Positions 1-5,418 of a stretch of 5,614 nt of DNA are shown one piece after another. Under the pieces are notes generated by a model. The model was not told the origin of the DNA, made no database searches, and was given only the letters and a program-made list of their open reading frames with translations. Source of the stretch: Planctomycetaceae bacterium (GTDB taxonomy: Bacteria; Planctomycetota; Planctomycetia; Planctomycetales; Planctomycetaceae); the NCBI GenBank assembly GCA_027000105.1, contig JALTOP010000386.1, forward strand, positions 1-5,614, read 5' to 3'. The position numbers were made by a program, and so were the translations under genes. The number at the start of each line of letters is the position of its first letter. Positions within the stretch are counted from its first letter, which is position 1.

Positions 1-798
1 GACGAGAAGGTTTTCGTTCTCACGATCCAGGAGCGGAAACTTCACGAACAGCGAGCGATGCACGGCGAGTTTTCGGCCATCTGCGATTTCCATCTGTGAA
101 TAAGCCGAACCGCCCCGCCCGGACCAAGGCATGACATCGTGACCGCGATAGATTTTTTTGCGATCCATACACTTTTTCAGAAACGTCCAGATCGTTTCGT
201 TGTTTTCTGTCGCGAAAGTAAAATAACTGCCGCCCCAATCGGGGTTGCCAAGTTTGGCGACAATTTGATGCGCGAGACCGCAAATTTTTTCTCCGCGCGC
301 AGTTACATATTCAACCTGTTCGGAATCGCCAACGTGTTCCGCCAGTTTGAGCAGTTCTTCGGGATCGTCCCATTCCATCCAATAGCCAAGGCGAATCGAC
401 TGCTCGGTTTGGCGGGCAGCATACTTGAGAACGCGTTGTTTGCACGCGTTCACAAATTTATCGATACCATGTTCTGCAATCGCTTTTTTCGAACCGAGCC
501 CCATCTCCTTCTCGACTTCGACTTCGACCCACAAACCCTGGCAATCAAAGCCGTTCTGGTACCGCAGTTCGTGCCCGGTCATTGCGAAAAAACGCTGGAA
601 GGCGTCTTTGTAAGTTCGCCCCCACGCATGATGCACGCCCATCGGATTGTTCGCGGTAATCGGCCCATCCAGAAAAGACCATTTCGGTTTGCCCGCGTTC
701 TTATCTCGCAACTTTTTGAAAATCTGCGATTTTTTCCAAAAAGAAAGGACAGCGTGTTCACCGGAAATAAATTGAGAATCAGAAACTTTTTGAAACAT
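1..798 (-). CDS. ileS: Isoleucyl-tRNA synthetase, N-terminal part (runs off the left edge)
   Basis: Cytoplasmic class I aminoacyl-tRNA synthetase that charges tRNA-Ile. Reading back from an ATG at 798-796, the frame is open for 266 codons to base 1. The remainder, including the KMSKS region and anticodon-binding domain, lies outside the window. Visible landmarks are W40-SFLDGPITANN at 40-51, MGVHHAWGRTYKD at 53-65 in the place of the HIGH signature, YQNGFDCQGLWVEVEVEKEMG from about residue 80, the TEQSIRLGYWMEWDDP segment, SYFTF followed by NNETIWTFLKKC, and HDVMPW at 220-225. Aligned with ordinary IleS, H-I-G-H becomes G-V-H-H (54-57). This form matches what I recall of planctomycete and some Chloroflexi enzymes. 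After MPW, where I recall CGRC in relatives, this protein has SGRG (226-229). An in-frame ATG at 831 would add 11 residues, but it lacks a ribosome binding site and family members usually start near MF.. before the conserved FWKK. The gene lies 220 bp downstream of scpB. The family is secure; the exact start is less so. Confidence 0.93.
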   Translation of the reverse strand, partial: MFQKVSDSQFISGEHAVLSFWKKSQIFKKLRDKNAGKPKWSFLDGPITANNPMGVHHAWGRTYKDAFQRFFAMTGHELRYQNGFDCQGLWVEVEVEKEMGLGSKKAIAEHGIDKFVNACKQRVLKYAARQTEQSIRLGYWMEWDDPEELLKLAEHVGDSEQVEYVTARGEKICGLAHQIVAKLGNPDWGGSYFTFATENNETIWTFLKKCMDRKKIYRGHDVMPWSGRGGSAYSQMEIADGRKLAVHRSLFVKFPLLDRENENLLV

Positions 799-1018
799 AT
801 TCGGCTTTACTAATGGGTAATAGGACTGCATTGGATCGCTACACAATAATCCAGAAATTTTTCCACAAGGGAAACGTAAAAAGTTGAGCCTGAAAATGGA
901 AGCGAGGCTCGTGAAGAACTTTCGATCATGGCTTTCCTCGCACAATTTATCAATGTTGGAGCGTTCCCACGTGGCTGGTGCGGGTTTCATCATCGGTTAA
1001 TTCGTTTGAACCGAGAGT

Positions 1019-1744
1019 TCACGCGGCTTCCGATTCAGCCTGTTTATCAGAGGCGGCTTCTTCGATGTTCTTCTTCTCCAGCATTTGCTCTCGAAGTTGC
1101 GAGTAATTGGGGAGTTGTTCGATGCGTCGGATGCCGAGATATTGCAGGAAATATTTTGTTGTTTCATAAAGATAGGGACGTCCAAGCGAGTCTTCTTCTC
1201 CGCCGATGCGGATAAGCTGGCGATCCATCAACTGTTTTATCACTTCTGAAGATTGGACGCCGCGGATCGCTTCGATATCGGCTCGGGTAATCTTTTGACG
1301 GTAAGCGATAATGGTCAAGGTTTCCAAGGCCGGGGGGGAAAGCTTCAGTTCGATATTGCGGTGATGAATTTTATCGAGCCACTGGGAGTATTCGGGGCGT
1401 GTGAGCAACTGATAACCGCTGGCGATCTGTTCGACGCGGAAGGGACATTGTTCAGCATCGTACAACCGATTCAATTCGTCTATCAGTTCACGTGCTTGAT
1501 TGGCGTCTATCAGTTTGGCGGCATCAGCGATCTTCTTCGCTGAAAGGGGGGAATCTGCCACGAATAAAACAGCTTCCAGACGGGCATGTTTCGGCGAGCG
1601 AACCGTGCCATTTGTTGTTTTCTCTTCACAGGCGGTCTGCCTGTCCCCGAACAGCAACCAATGAGCAGGTGTCGTCTTGAGGAAACGCCCCCAAAGGAAG
1701 CCATCATTGTATTGACTGTTCCAGGTTGTTGAAGAATTCCACAT
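1019..1744 (-). CDS. scpB: Segregation and condensation protein B (ScpB)
   Basis: ScpB is the winged-helix (kleisin-associated, KITE-type) subunit of the bacterial SMC-ScpA-ScpB condensin, which organises and segregates chromosomes on the nucleoid. The 241-residue product has an ScpB core from about residue 55 (ARLEAVLFVADSPLSAKKIA) through two winged-helix domains. The second carries the family hallmark LSPPALETLTIIAYRQKITR, then ADIEAIRGVQSSEVIKQLMD and LGRPYLYETTKYFLQYLGI. The tail (EEAASDKQAESEAA) is acidic and low in complexity. Residues 1-54 are an extension beyond the usual ScpB start, rich in aromatic residues (PAHWLLFG at 26-33). No later in-frame ATG precedes the core. The chosen ATG has GGGAAG five bases upstream, so the extension is probably real. 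scpA, the usual neighbour, is not in the window. The upstream region is filled by tandem repeats. Confidence 0.95.
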   Translation of the reverse strand: MWNSSTTWNSQYNDGFLWGRFLKTTPAHWLLFGDRQTACEEKTTNGTVRSPKHARLEAVLFVADSPLSAKKIADAAKLIDANQARELIDELNRLYDAEQCPFRVEQIASGYQLLTRPEYSQWLDKIHHRNIELKLSPPALETLTIIAYRQKITRADIEAIRGVQSSEVIKQLMDRQLIRIGGEEDSLGRPYLYETTKYFLQYLGIRRIEQLPNYSQLREQMLEKKNIEEAASDKQAESEAA

Positions 1745-1749
1745 GTAAA

Positions 1750-1755
1750 CTTCCC
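1750..1755 (-). promoter_or_regulatory. Ribosome binding site of scpB
   Basis: GGGAAG on the minus strand, five bases before the ATG at 1744. It supports the long N-terminal form of ScpB. It lies between the start codon and the 16-bp repeat array. Confidence 0.55.
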
Positions 1756-1758
1756 AAT

Positions 1759-1822
1759 GACGGCAAATTCATTCGACGGCAAATTCATTCGACGTCAAAT
1801 TCATTCGACGGCAAATTCATTC
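1759..1822. repeat. Four tandem copies of a 16-bp repeat upstream of scpB
   Basis: The plus-strand unit GACGGCAAATTCATTC occurs head to tail at 1759-1774, 1775-1790, 1791-1806 and 1807-1822. Copies 1, 2 and 4 are identical. Copy 3 has one change (GACGTC instead of GACGGC). The array breaks off at TGACAG after 1822. A 16-bp period is not a multiple of three, and the array lies between genes, so it is not protein-coding. It starts 14 bp upstream of the scpB start codon, so it lies in the scpB leader or promoter. It could be a replication-slippage minisatellite or a set of regulator binding sites; the sequence alone does not decide. Confidence 0.95.
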
Positions 1823-1839
1823 TGACAGTCGTTTCGATC

Positions 1840-1882
1840 ACCCGGGAAATTTCATCAACTACCCGAGAAAATTGTCATCAAC
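1840..1882. repeat. Imperfect direct repeat pair, about 20-22 bp
   Basis: ACCCGGGAAATTTCATCAAC (1840-1859) is followed one base later by ACCCGAGAAAATTGTCATCAAC (1861-1882). The two align with one substitution and two single-base gaps. They share the ends ACCCG.GAAA and TCATCAAC. The pair lies 17 bp beyond the 16-bp array, on the side away from scpB, and its unit is unrelated to the 16-bp unit. The whole 181-bp gap between scpB and the next gene is therefore largely repetitive. Confidence 0.75.
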
Positions 1883-1925
1883 CGCACGACTGGCGGGTAG
1901 CGGATTCTGCACAGCACTAACGTTC

Positions 1926-2447
1926 TTACCGATACCATTTTTTGATCTGCATCAAAGTATCCTGCACAGCTTGTAACGGTGTGGCCGCTTCTGCTTCGAA
2001 ACGGATGATCGTGGAAGATACATTCCCGTTCTCATTTCCATGTAAGTAGCAGGCGAAATGGAATGAATTCGCTTCCAGTCCCGGTTGCAAACGGTAATCG
2101 TGAATGCCATACCTGGCCAGTTCCGCAATAGCCTGTTCCCAGGAAAGTCCACCAACAGACTGCTCCCGATTCCGATAATCGTTCGTGTTGTCTGAAACAG
2201 GAACGATGGTTGATTGGGGGGTCGCCGCTGTTTTAGTGGTCGATCCGGATTGATGATCGGAAAAAGCGGGAGCTGAATCCCAATTCTCGTTCGCCAACGG
2301 GTTTTCGCTGAGAAACCCGGTCTCCTCGTCCATCGTTGAAGCTAACGAACCGAACTGCGGAATCCCAAAGATCGCCATCAACGGAATAGCCGCCAAGGGC
2401 AAAACCATGACCGTGGTCATGAAAAAACCAGACAAACGTCCGTGCAT
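1926..2447 (-). CDS. Membrane-anchored or exported protein of unknown function (planctomycete-type)
   Basis: A 173-residue protein; I cannot name its function. Residues 1-10 are short and positively charged. Residues about 9-30 (FMTTVMVLPLAAIPLMAIFG) form one hydrophobic segment that could be a signal anchor or an uncleaved signal peptide. Residues about 35-100 are a polar Ser/Thr/Asn/Gln-rich linker typical of disorder. The compact C-terminal part (about 100-173) starts with LSWEQAIAELARYGIHDYRL, continues through PG..ANSFHFACYLH and IIRFEAEAATPLQAVQDTL, and ends in KKWYR. Its predicted pattern is helix, strands, helix, and I recall similar WEQA..L...GI..yrLeP / RFEAEA..PL.AV...L proteins in planctomycetes. 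By its topology the C-terminal domain should face the periplasm. The ATG at 2447 has a strong ribosome binding site. The gene stands alone, with 374 bp before it and 181 bp after it. Confidence 0.85.
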   Translation of the reverse strand: MHGRLSGFFMTTVMVLPLAAIPLMAIFGIPQFGSLASTMDEETGFLSENPLANENWDSAPAFSDHQSGSTTKTAATPQSTIVPVSDNTNDYRNREQSVGGLSWEQAIAELARYGIHDYRLQPGLEANSFHFACYLHGNENGNVSSTIIRFEAEAATPLQAVQDTLMQIKKWYR

Positions 2448-2452
2448 CCCTG

Positions 2453-2459
2453 CTCCCCT
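2453..2459 (-). promoter_or_regulatory. Strong ribosome binding site of the anchored protein gene
   Basis: AGGGGAG on the minus strand, five bases before the ATG at 2447. This is the best Shine-Dalgarno match in the window. It fixes the start codon and supports the gene being expressed. Confidence 0.7.
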
Positions 2460-2605
2460 GAATCTAATGAAAAATCAATGAATTAGAGGGCTCCATCCCC
2501 AATTCACTGCATTTCTAACAGTATTTCCAACGGCACCAGTTCGCGAAAGGCTCGCAAAATTCCGAAAAATATCTGTTTGATTACCGTTACCGCTATGAAC
2601 CAGCC

Positions 2606-2640
2606 GTGCCAGGCACCTCCCTGGCACTCCCGTTCGCGGG
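2606..2640. repeat. Two adjacent perfect hairpins (8-bp and 4-bp stems)
   Basis: GTGCCAGG (2606-2613) pairs perfectly with CCTGGCAC (2620-2627) across a 6-base loop. One base later, CCCG (2629-2632) pairs with CGGG (2637-2640) around a TTCG loop. There is no T-run after the stems on either strand, so this is not a standard intrinsic terminator. It may be a REP-like palindromic element or an RNA-stabilising structure between two minus-strand genes. Confidence 0.6.
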
Positions 2641-2821
2641 ATTCTACATCAAAACCATTATTCGAGACAACGGGAATAATCAGATCGGATGTACACAGAC
2701 GTCCTCATTCACTTCCACCGAAAATGGCCATGTGCGCACTATCTCGATTTGCGAAATGTTCCACTCGCGGAAACTGTGCAAAGACAACAACATTTCCAGG
2801 GAGATCAATAATTTCAGTAAT

Positions 2822-3169
2822 TCAGTGAGAACCGCAGCCGCCGCTCCCGCAACCGCCCCCTTGTCCCATTGTGTTGGAGCGTGCTAAAGCGTCCTCCGCA
2901 GCTTCAATCTGGCCACATCTTTGAGCAATGACAGAAAGTTGGGCGTGTGAAAAGGGATCATTGGGTTCCAGTTCGACAACTTTCTTCGCGTGAGCCAACG
3001 CTTCTTCGTTATGTCCCAATTTTTGAAGATGTACAGCCAACGCGGTATGGGCCAGAACGAAGCCTTCATCTTCAGCCAGAATTTCCTTCAGTTTTGCGAC
3101 GGCGGCCTCAAGGTCTCCCTCCTCTTTGAGAGCGGTTGCCTCGTCGTACATTGCGTTCAAATCGGCCAT
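2822..3169 (-). CDS. Small TPR protein with Cys/Gly/His-rich C-terminal tail
   Basis: A 115-residue, probably cytoplasmic protein with no signal peptide or membrane segment. It consists of about three tetratricopeptide repeats: residues 4-37 (MYDEATALKEEGDLEAAVAK), 38-71 (AHTALAVHLQKLGHNEEALA, ending VVELEPNDP) and 72-101 (AQLSVIAQRCGQIEAAEDAL). TPRs bind partner proteins; no partner is visible here. Residues 102-115 are GQGGGCGSGGCGSH, a flexible tail with two cysteines (107, 112) and a terminal histidine that could bind a metal or a thiol partner; this is inference. I chose the ATG at 3169 because AAAGG sits seven bases upstream and family members begin MADL/MSDL. A TTG at 3193 would add eight residues but lies within the likely leader. 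The gene is divergent from the glycosyltransferase gene. Similar small TPR proteins are common in planctomycetes as I recall, with no assigned role. Confidence 0.9.
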   Translation of the reverse strand: MADLNAMYDEATALKEEGDLEAAVAKLKEILAEDEGFVLAHTALAVHLQKLGHNEEALAHAKKVVELEPNDPFSHAQLSVIAQRCGQIEAAEDALARSNTMGQGGGCGSGGCGSH

Positions 3170-3176
3170 CTTGTTA

Positions 3177-3181
3177 CCTTT
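3177..3181 (-). promoter_or_regulatory. Ribosome binding site deciding the TPR gene start
   Basis: AAAGG on the minus strand, seven bases before the ATG at 3169. It favours this start over the in-frame TTG at 3193. Confidence 0.55.
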
Positions 3182-3244
3182 CACGAATATCAAATTGATT
3201 TTGTTATTGGAATCTGTCTTCCCGAACTGGTTTCATCAACAGAA

Positions 3245-3273
3245 ATTGTAGTCAAGATAACTCTGGAAACCAA
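3245..3273 (-). promoter_or_regulatory. Possible sigma70-type promoter of the TPR gene
   Basis: On the minus strand, TTGGTT (3273-3268) and TACAAT (3250-3245) are separated by exactly 17 bases. The -10 box matches five of six consensus positions and the -35 box matches three. Transcription would start near 3238, giving a leader of about 70 bases before the TPR ATG. The site lies in the divergent gap shared with the glycosyltransferase gene, for which I see no comparable plus-strand promoter. Confidence 0.3.
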
Positions 3274-3333
3274 CTCGTCCCGGAAACTTGCCCTGTTCTC
3301 CACATTACCCGATCCCTACATGATTCGCGCGTT

Positions 3334-4944
3334 ATGATCTCCAAAGACGAAAAGATATATCTGTTTATCATCCTGCTTTTAACAGTGACGTTACGTCTAT
3401 GGGGATATGACCTTTCACGCGTGGAGCACTTTGATGAAGGAGTATATGCCTCGAACATCTGGTTCAATGCAGAGGAGGGATACCGCTATCCTGATCGGCA
3501 TCTGTATGCCCCGCCGTTGCTCCCAATGTTCATTGAATGGTCGCACGTTATTCTGGGGCCGACCGCGTTGGCTCCGTTACTGCCGGGATTACTCGCGGGA
3601 ATCGTGACGGTTCCCCTGCTTTGGTGGTTTGGAAGACGAGTTGCCGGGCCACTGGCAGGACTGTCGGCTGCAGCAGTTTTATCAACCAATGAACCCCACA
3701 TACTGTATTCCCGCACCGCATTGACCGAACCGCTGCTCTGCTTCTGGATGCTGCTTTCCGTTTATCTGGCTCATGAATCGTTTTCACAATTTTTTCGGAC
3801 TGAAAATTTCTCGAAACAGTCCTGCCTGTATTCTGTATTGGCCGGTTTGGCCGCAGGGTTCGCCTGGCTGACAAAATACAACGGCTGGCTCGCGTTGGCC
3901 ATTACTTTTTCCGCTTCCATCGCCTGGGGACTATTCAGCAGGTTTTCATTCCGAAAGTGGAAATTGTTGGCGATTCACTGTGTCATCATTTTGCTGATGG
4001 CCCTATTGCTCTGGCTCCCCTATCTTTCTTCTCTACAGAAATTCGGCGGTTACGCGAGTGTCGCGGGAAATCATCACAAGTATTTTGTCGGCCTGAGTGG
4101 TTGGTCAGACTCACTGTTTTCACAAATAGCCAAACAGTTTCAATTACTCGGTTTTACCACCTCTTGCGGAATTGGCATTGTCATTGTTTTGATCTGGCAA
4201 GGCGTTTTCAAAAATGGCTTGCCGCAGGAATCTGCGATTCAAAGCGAAAAAGCTTCTCCCGCATTCCTGTTTGGCCTGTTCGGAAATATTCGGCCTGGTG
4301 GCTGGATGACAGCAAGCTGGCTGATCGGTTTAAGTGTCGCGATTCCCCTGTATTATCCCTACCCGCGGTTATGCGTTCCCTGGATGGTCGCTTTCTGCAT
4401 GGCGTTTGGCCTGATAGCGGTGATCCTTCAGGATAAATTCCGCAAAAAAAACGAGATAAAAAATTCGATTCCGTTGACTGTCACCGCCGTTCTGGCAGTA
4501 TCTTCCCTGATCGGCCCGGTCCTGGCGGCCCCCGCCTGGGAATCGCGTGAAGGATTGTTCCATATTGCAGGTCGATGTGTAAGCGATGCTGGTGAAGTCG
4601 CTCTTTCTCAGGAGCATCGAAGCGGGGAAGTTGTTTTTTATGTCTACGGTGAGCCTGCACTGTTTTACCATCTTTCCGCGGCCGATCGCCTGACAGGCCC
4701 GATTGGACATCTCGATTTCGCCAAGCCAAGCGTTTCGCGAATGCCCTATCCTACTTTTCTGGTTATCGGGCCGCACGCGCTGAATTCCGAATTGTTCCAT
4801 CAGCAATGGGCAGAAAATGGCGACTATTTCGAACTGGTCGCAGAATACGATTACAAACCCAGCCTGCTAATCAAGCTCAATCGAAAAGAAGCTCATTCAA
4901 ACGGCGATGAAAACTGGCGCGTAAAACTCTATCTATTGAAGTGA
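3334..4944 (+). CDS. GT-C membrane glycosyltransferase (GT39/ArnT-like)
   Basis: A 536-residue polytopic inner-membrane protein of the PMT/ArnT superfamily, which transfers a sugar from a polyprenyl-phosphate donor to an acceptor outside the cytoplasm. After the first membrane segment (8-23), the first external loop carries E31-H-F-D-E-G-V-Y, with the Asp34-Glu35 pair where these enzymes keep the catalytic Asp. HLYAPPLLPMFIEW (56-69) is the usual 'hPPLl..l' motif. SRTALTEPLL (126-135), AGFAWLTKYNGWL (174-186) and YYPYPRLCVPW (340-350) are further family landmarks. VAGNHHKYFVGLSGW (243-257) resembles a loop I recall from planctomycete homologues. I count about ten or eleven hydrophobic segments, then a soluble C-terminal part from about residue 400 that is probably periplasmic. 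Acceptor and sugar cannot be told. The ATG at 3334 lacks a clear ribosome binding site, but no better start lies nearby and the first membrane helix follows at once. The BFD-like gene starts 18 bp downstream, so the two may be co-transcribed. Confidence 0.9.
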   Translation: MISKDEKIYLFIILLLTVTLRLWGYDLSRVEHFDEGVYASNIWFNAEEGYRYPDRHLYAPPLLPMFIEWSHVILGPTALAPLLPGLLAGIVTVPLLWWFGRRVAGPLAGLSAAAVLSTNEPHILYSRTALTEPLLCFWMLLSVYLAHESFSQFFRTENFSKQSCLYSVLAGLAAGFAWLTKYNGWLALAITFSASIAWGLFSRFSFRKWKLLAIHCVIILLMALLLWLPYLSSLQKFGGYASVAGNHHKYFVGLSGWSDSLFSQIAKQFQLLGFTTSCGIGIVIVLIWQGVFKNGLPQESAIQSEKASPAFLFGLFGNIRPGGWMTASWLIGLSVAIPLYYPYPRLCVPWMVAFCMAFGLIAVILQDKFRKKNEIKNSIPLTVTAVLAVSSLIGPVLAAPAWESREGLFHIAGRCVSDAGEVALSQEHRSGEVVFYVYGEPALFYHLSAADRLTGPIGHLDFAKPSVSRMPYPTFLVIGPHALNSELFHQQWAENGDYFELVAEYDYKPSLLIKLNRKEAHSNGDENWRVKLYLLK

Positions 4945-4962
4945 GGGCGTTTCAAAAAAGTT

Positions 4963-5280
4963 ATGGAACTTGACGACAAAATCTGCTACTGCTTTCACGT
5001 AAAAAAACGGAAAGTTCTGAACTTTATCCGGTTACACCAACCGAAACGGGCCAGTCAGCTCAGTGAATGCAACGGAGCGGGCACCGGGTGCGGGTGGTGT
5101 ATCCCCTATCTGAAACGTCTATTTGAGCAGGCACAGGATTCGGCACAGGACTTGGAAACGATTCGACAAAAATCGGAACCGACTCCCGAAGAATACGCCA
5201 GAGAGCGGGCGGCCTACATTCAATCGGGAAAAGGGAAACCACCTGCCGGCACAGACCCACAACCGAAAGACGAATCATAA
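4963..5280 (+). CDS. BFD-like [2Fe-2S]-binding protein
   Basis: A 105-residue soluble protein. Residues 5-55 form a BFD-like (bacterioferritin-associated ferredoxin type) domain: Cys8-x-Cys10, a 32-residue spacer, then Cys43-x2-Cys46, the normal ligand spacing for one [2Fe-2S] cluster in this fold. CYCFHV (8-13) and SECNGAGTGCGWCIPYLKRL (34-53) are typical; Cys36 is an extra cysteine. True Bfd passes electrons to bacterioferritin to release stored iron, and the same domain also occurs as an electron-transfer module in larger reductases. Which applies here is unknown, since no bacterioferritin or reductase gene is visible. Residues 56-105 are a charged, proline-containing tail longer than in classic Bfd (about 64 residues), probably a helix (TPEEYARERAAY) and then disorder. 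The gene starts 18 bp after the glycosyltransferase stop on the same strand, suggesting a shared transcript. The ribosome binding site is weak (an A-rich stretch before ATG). Confidence 0.88.
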   Translation: MELDDKICYCFHVKKRKVLNFIRLHQPKRASQLSECNGAGTGCGWCIPYLKRLFEQAQDSAQDLETIRQKSEPTPEEYARERAAYIQSGKGKPPAGTDPQPKDES

Positions 5281-5418
5281 TTTTTTCGCAGGCAGAGAAC
5301 TGAAATGCGTATCATCGCGGAAGAATTGGCAACAAAACCAACACCGAGCCATTGTGAATCATTATGGTTTGTGACTCAACCGCCTCTGCATGGACAACAG
5401 CACTACTTCGAACTCGCA

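Larger units (their letters stand above)
2448..2821. other. 374-bp intergenic region without a convincing gene
   Basis: The region lies between the TPR gene and the anchored-protein gene and must hold the latter's promoter, though I see no clear -35/-10 pair. It holds two adjacent hairpins (2606-2640) and a weak GCGA/TCGC stem near 2543-2555. Plus-strand open frames of 83 and 93 codons overlap the end of the TPR gene on the opposite strand and resemble no family I know. On the minus strand, the TPR reading frame stays open for 38 codons after its stop, then for about 66 more after a second TGA, without an ATG in a useful place. I treat all of these as chance. Confidence 0.6.

Noticed and set aside
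139..813. A 224-codon plus-strand open frame opposite ileS
   Set aside because: It lies entirely antisense to the well-supported IleS reading frame and resembles no protein family.
902..941. GCGAGG/CCTCGC inverted repeat downstream of scpB as a terminator
   Set aside because: The six-base stem encloses a 28-base loop and is followed on the minus strand only by TTCCATTTTC, which is too weak for an intrinsic terminator.
1726..1920. A 64-codon plus-strand frame across the repeat array
   Set aside because: The 16-bp period shifts frame with each copy, so the translation is not a true peptide repeat. It also overlaps the scpB start on the opposite strand.
2577..2887. Plus-strand frames of 83 and 93 codons in the gap before the TPR gene
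   Set aside because: They overlap the TPR gene on the opposite strand, lack ribosome binding sites and show no family resemblance. The Ala-rich stretch is the antisense of the Gly/Cys codons.
5280..5286. T-run directly after the BFD-like gene stop as a terminator
   Set aside because: There is no GC-rich hairpin before the T-run, and I found no strong stem anywhere in the 138-bp convergent gap.
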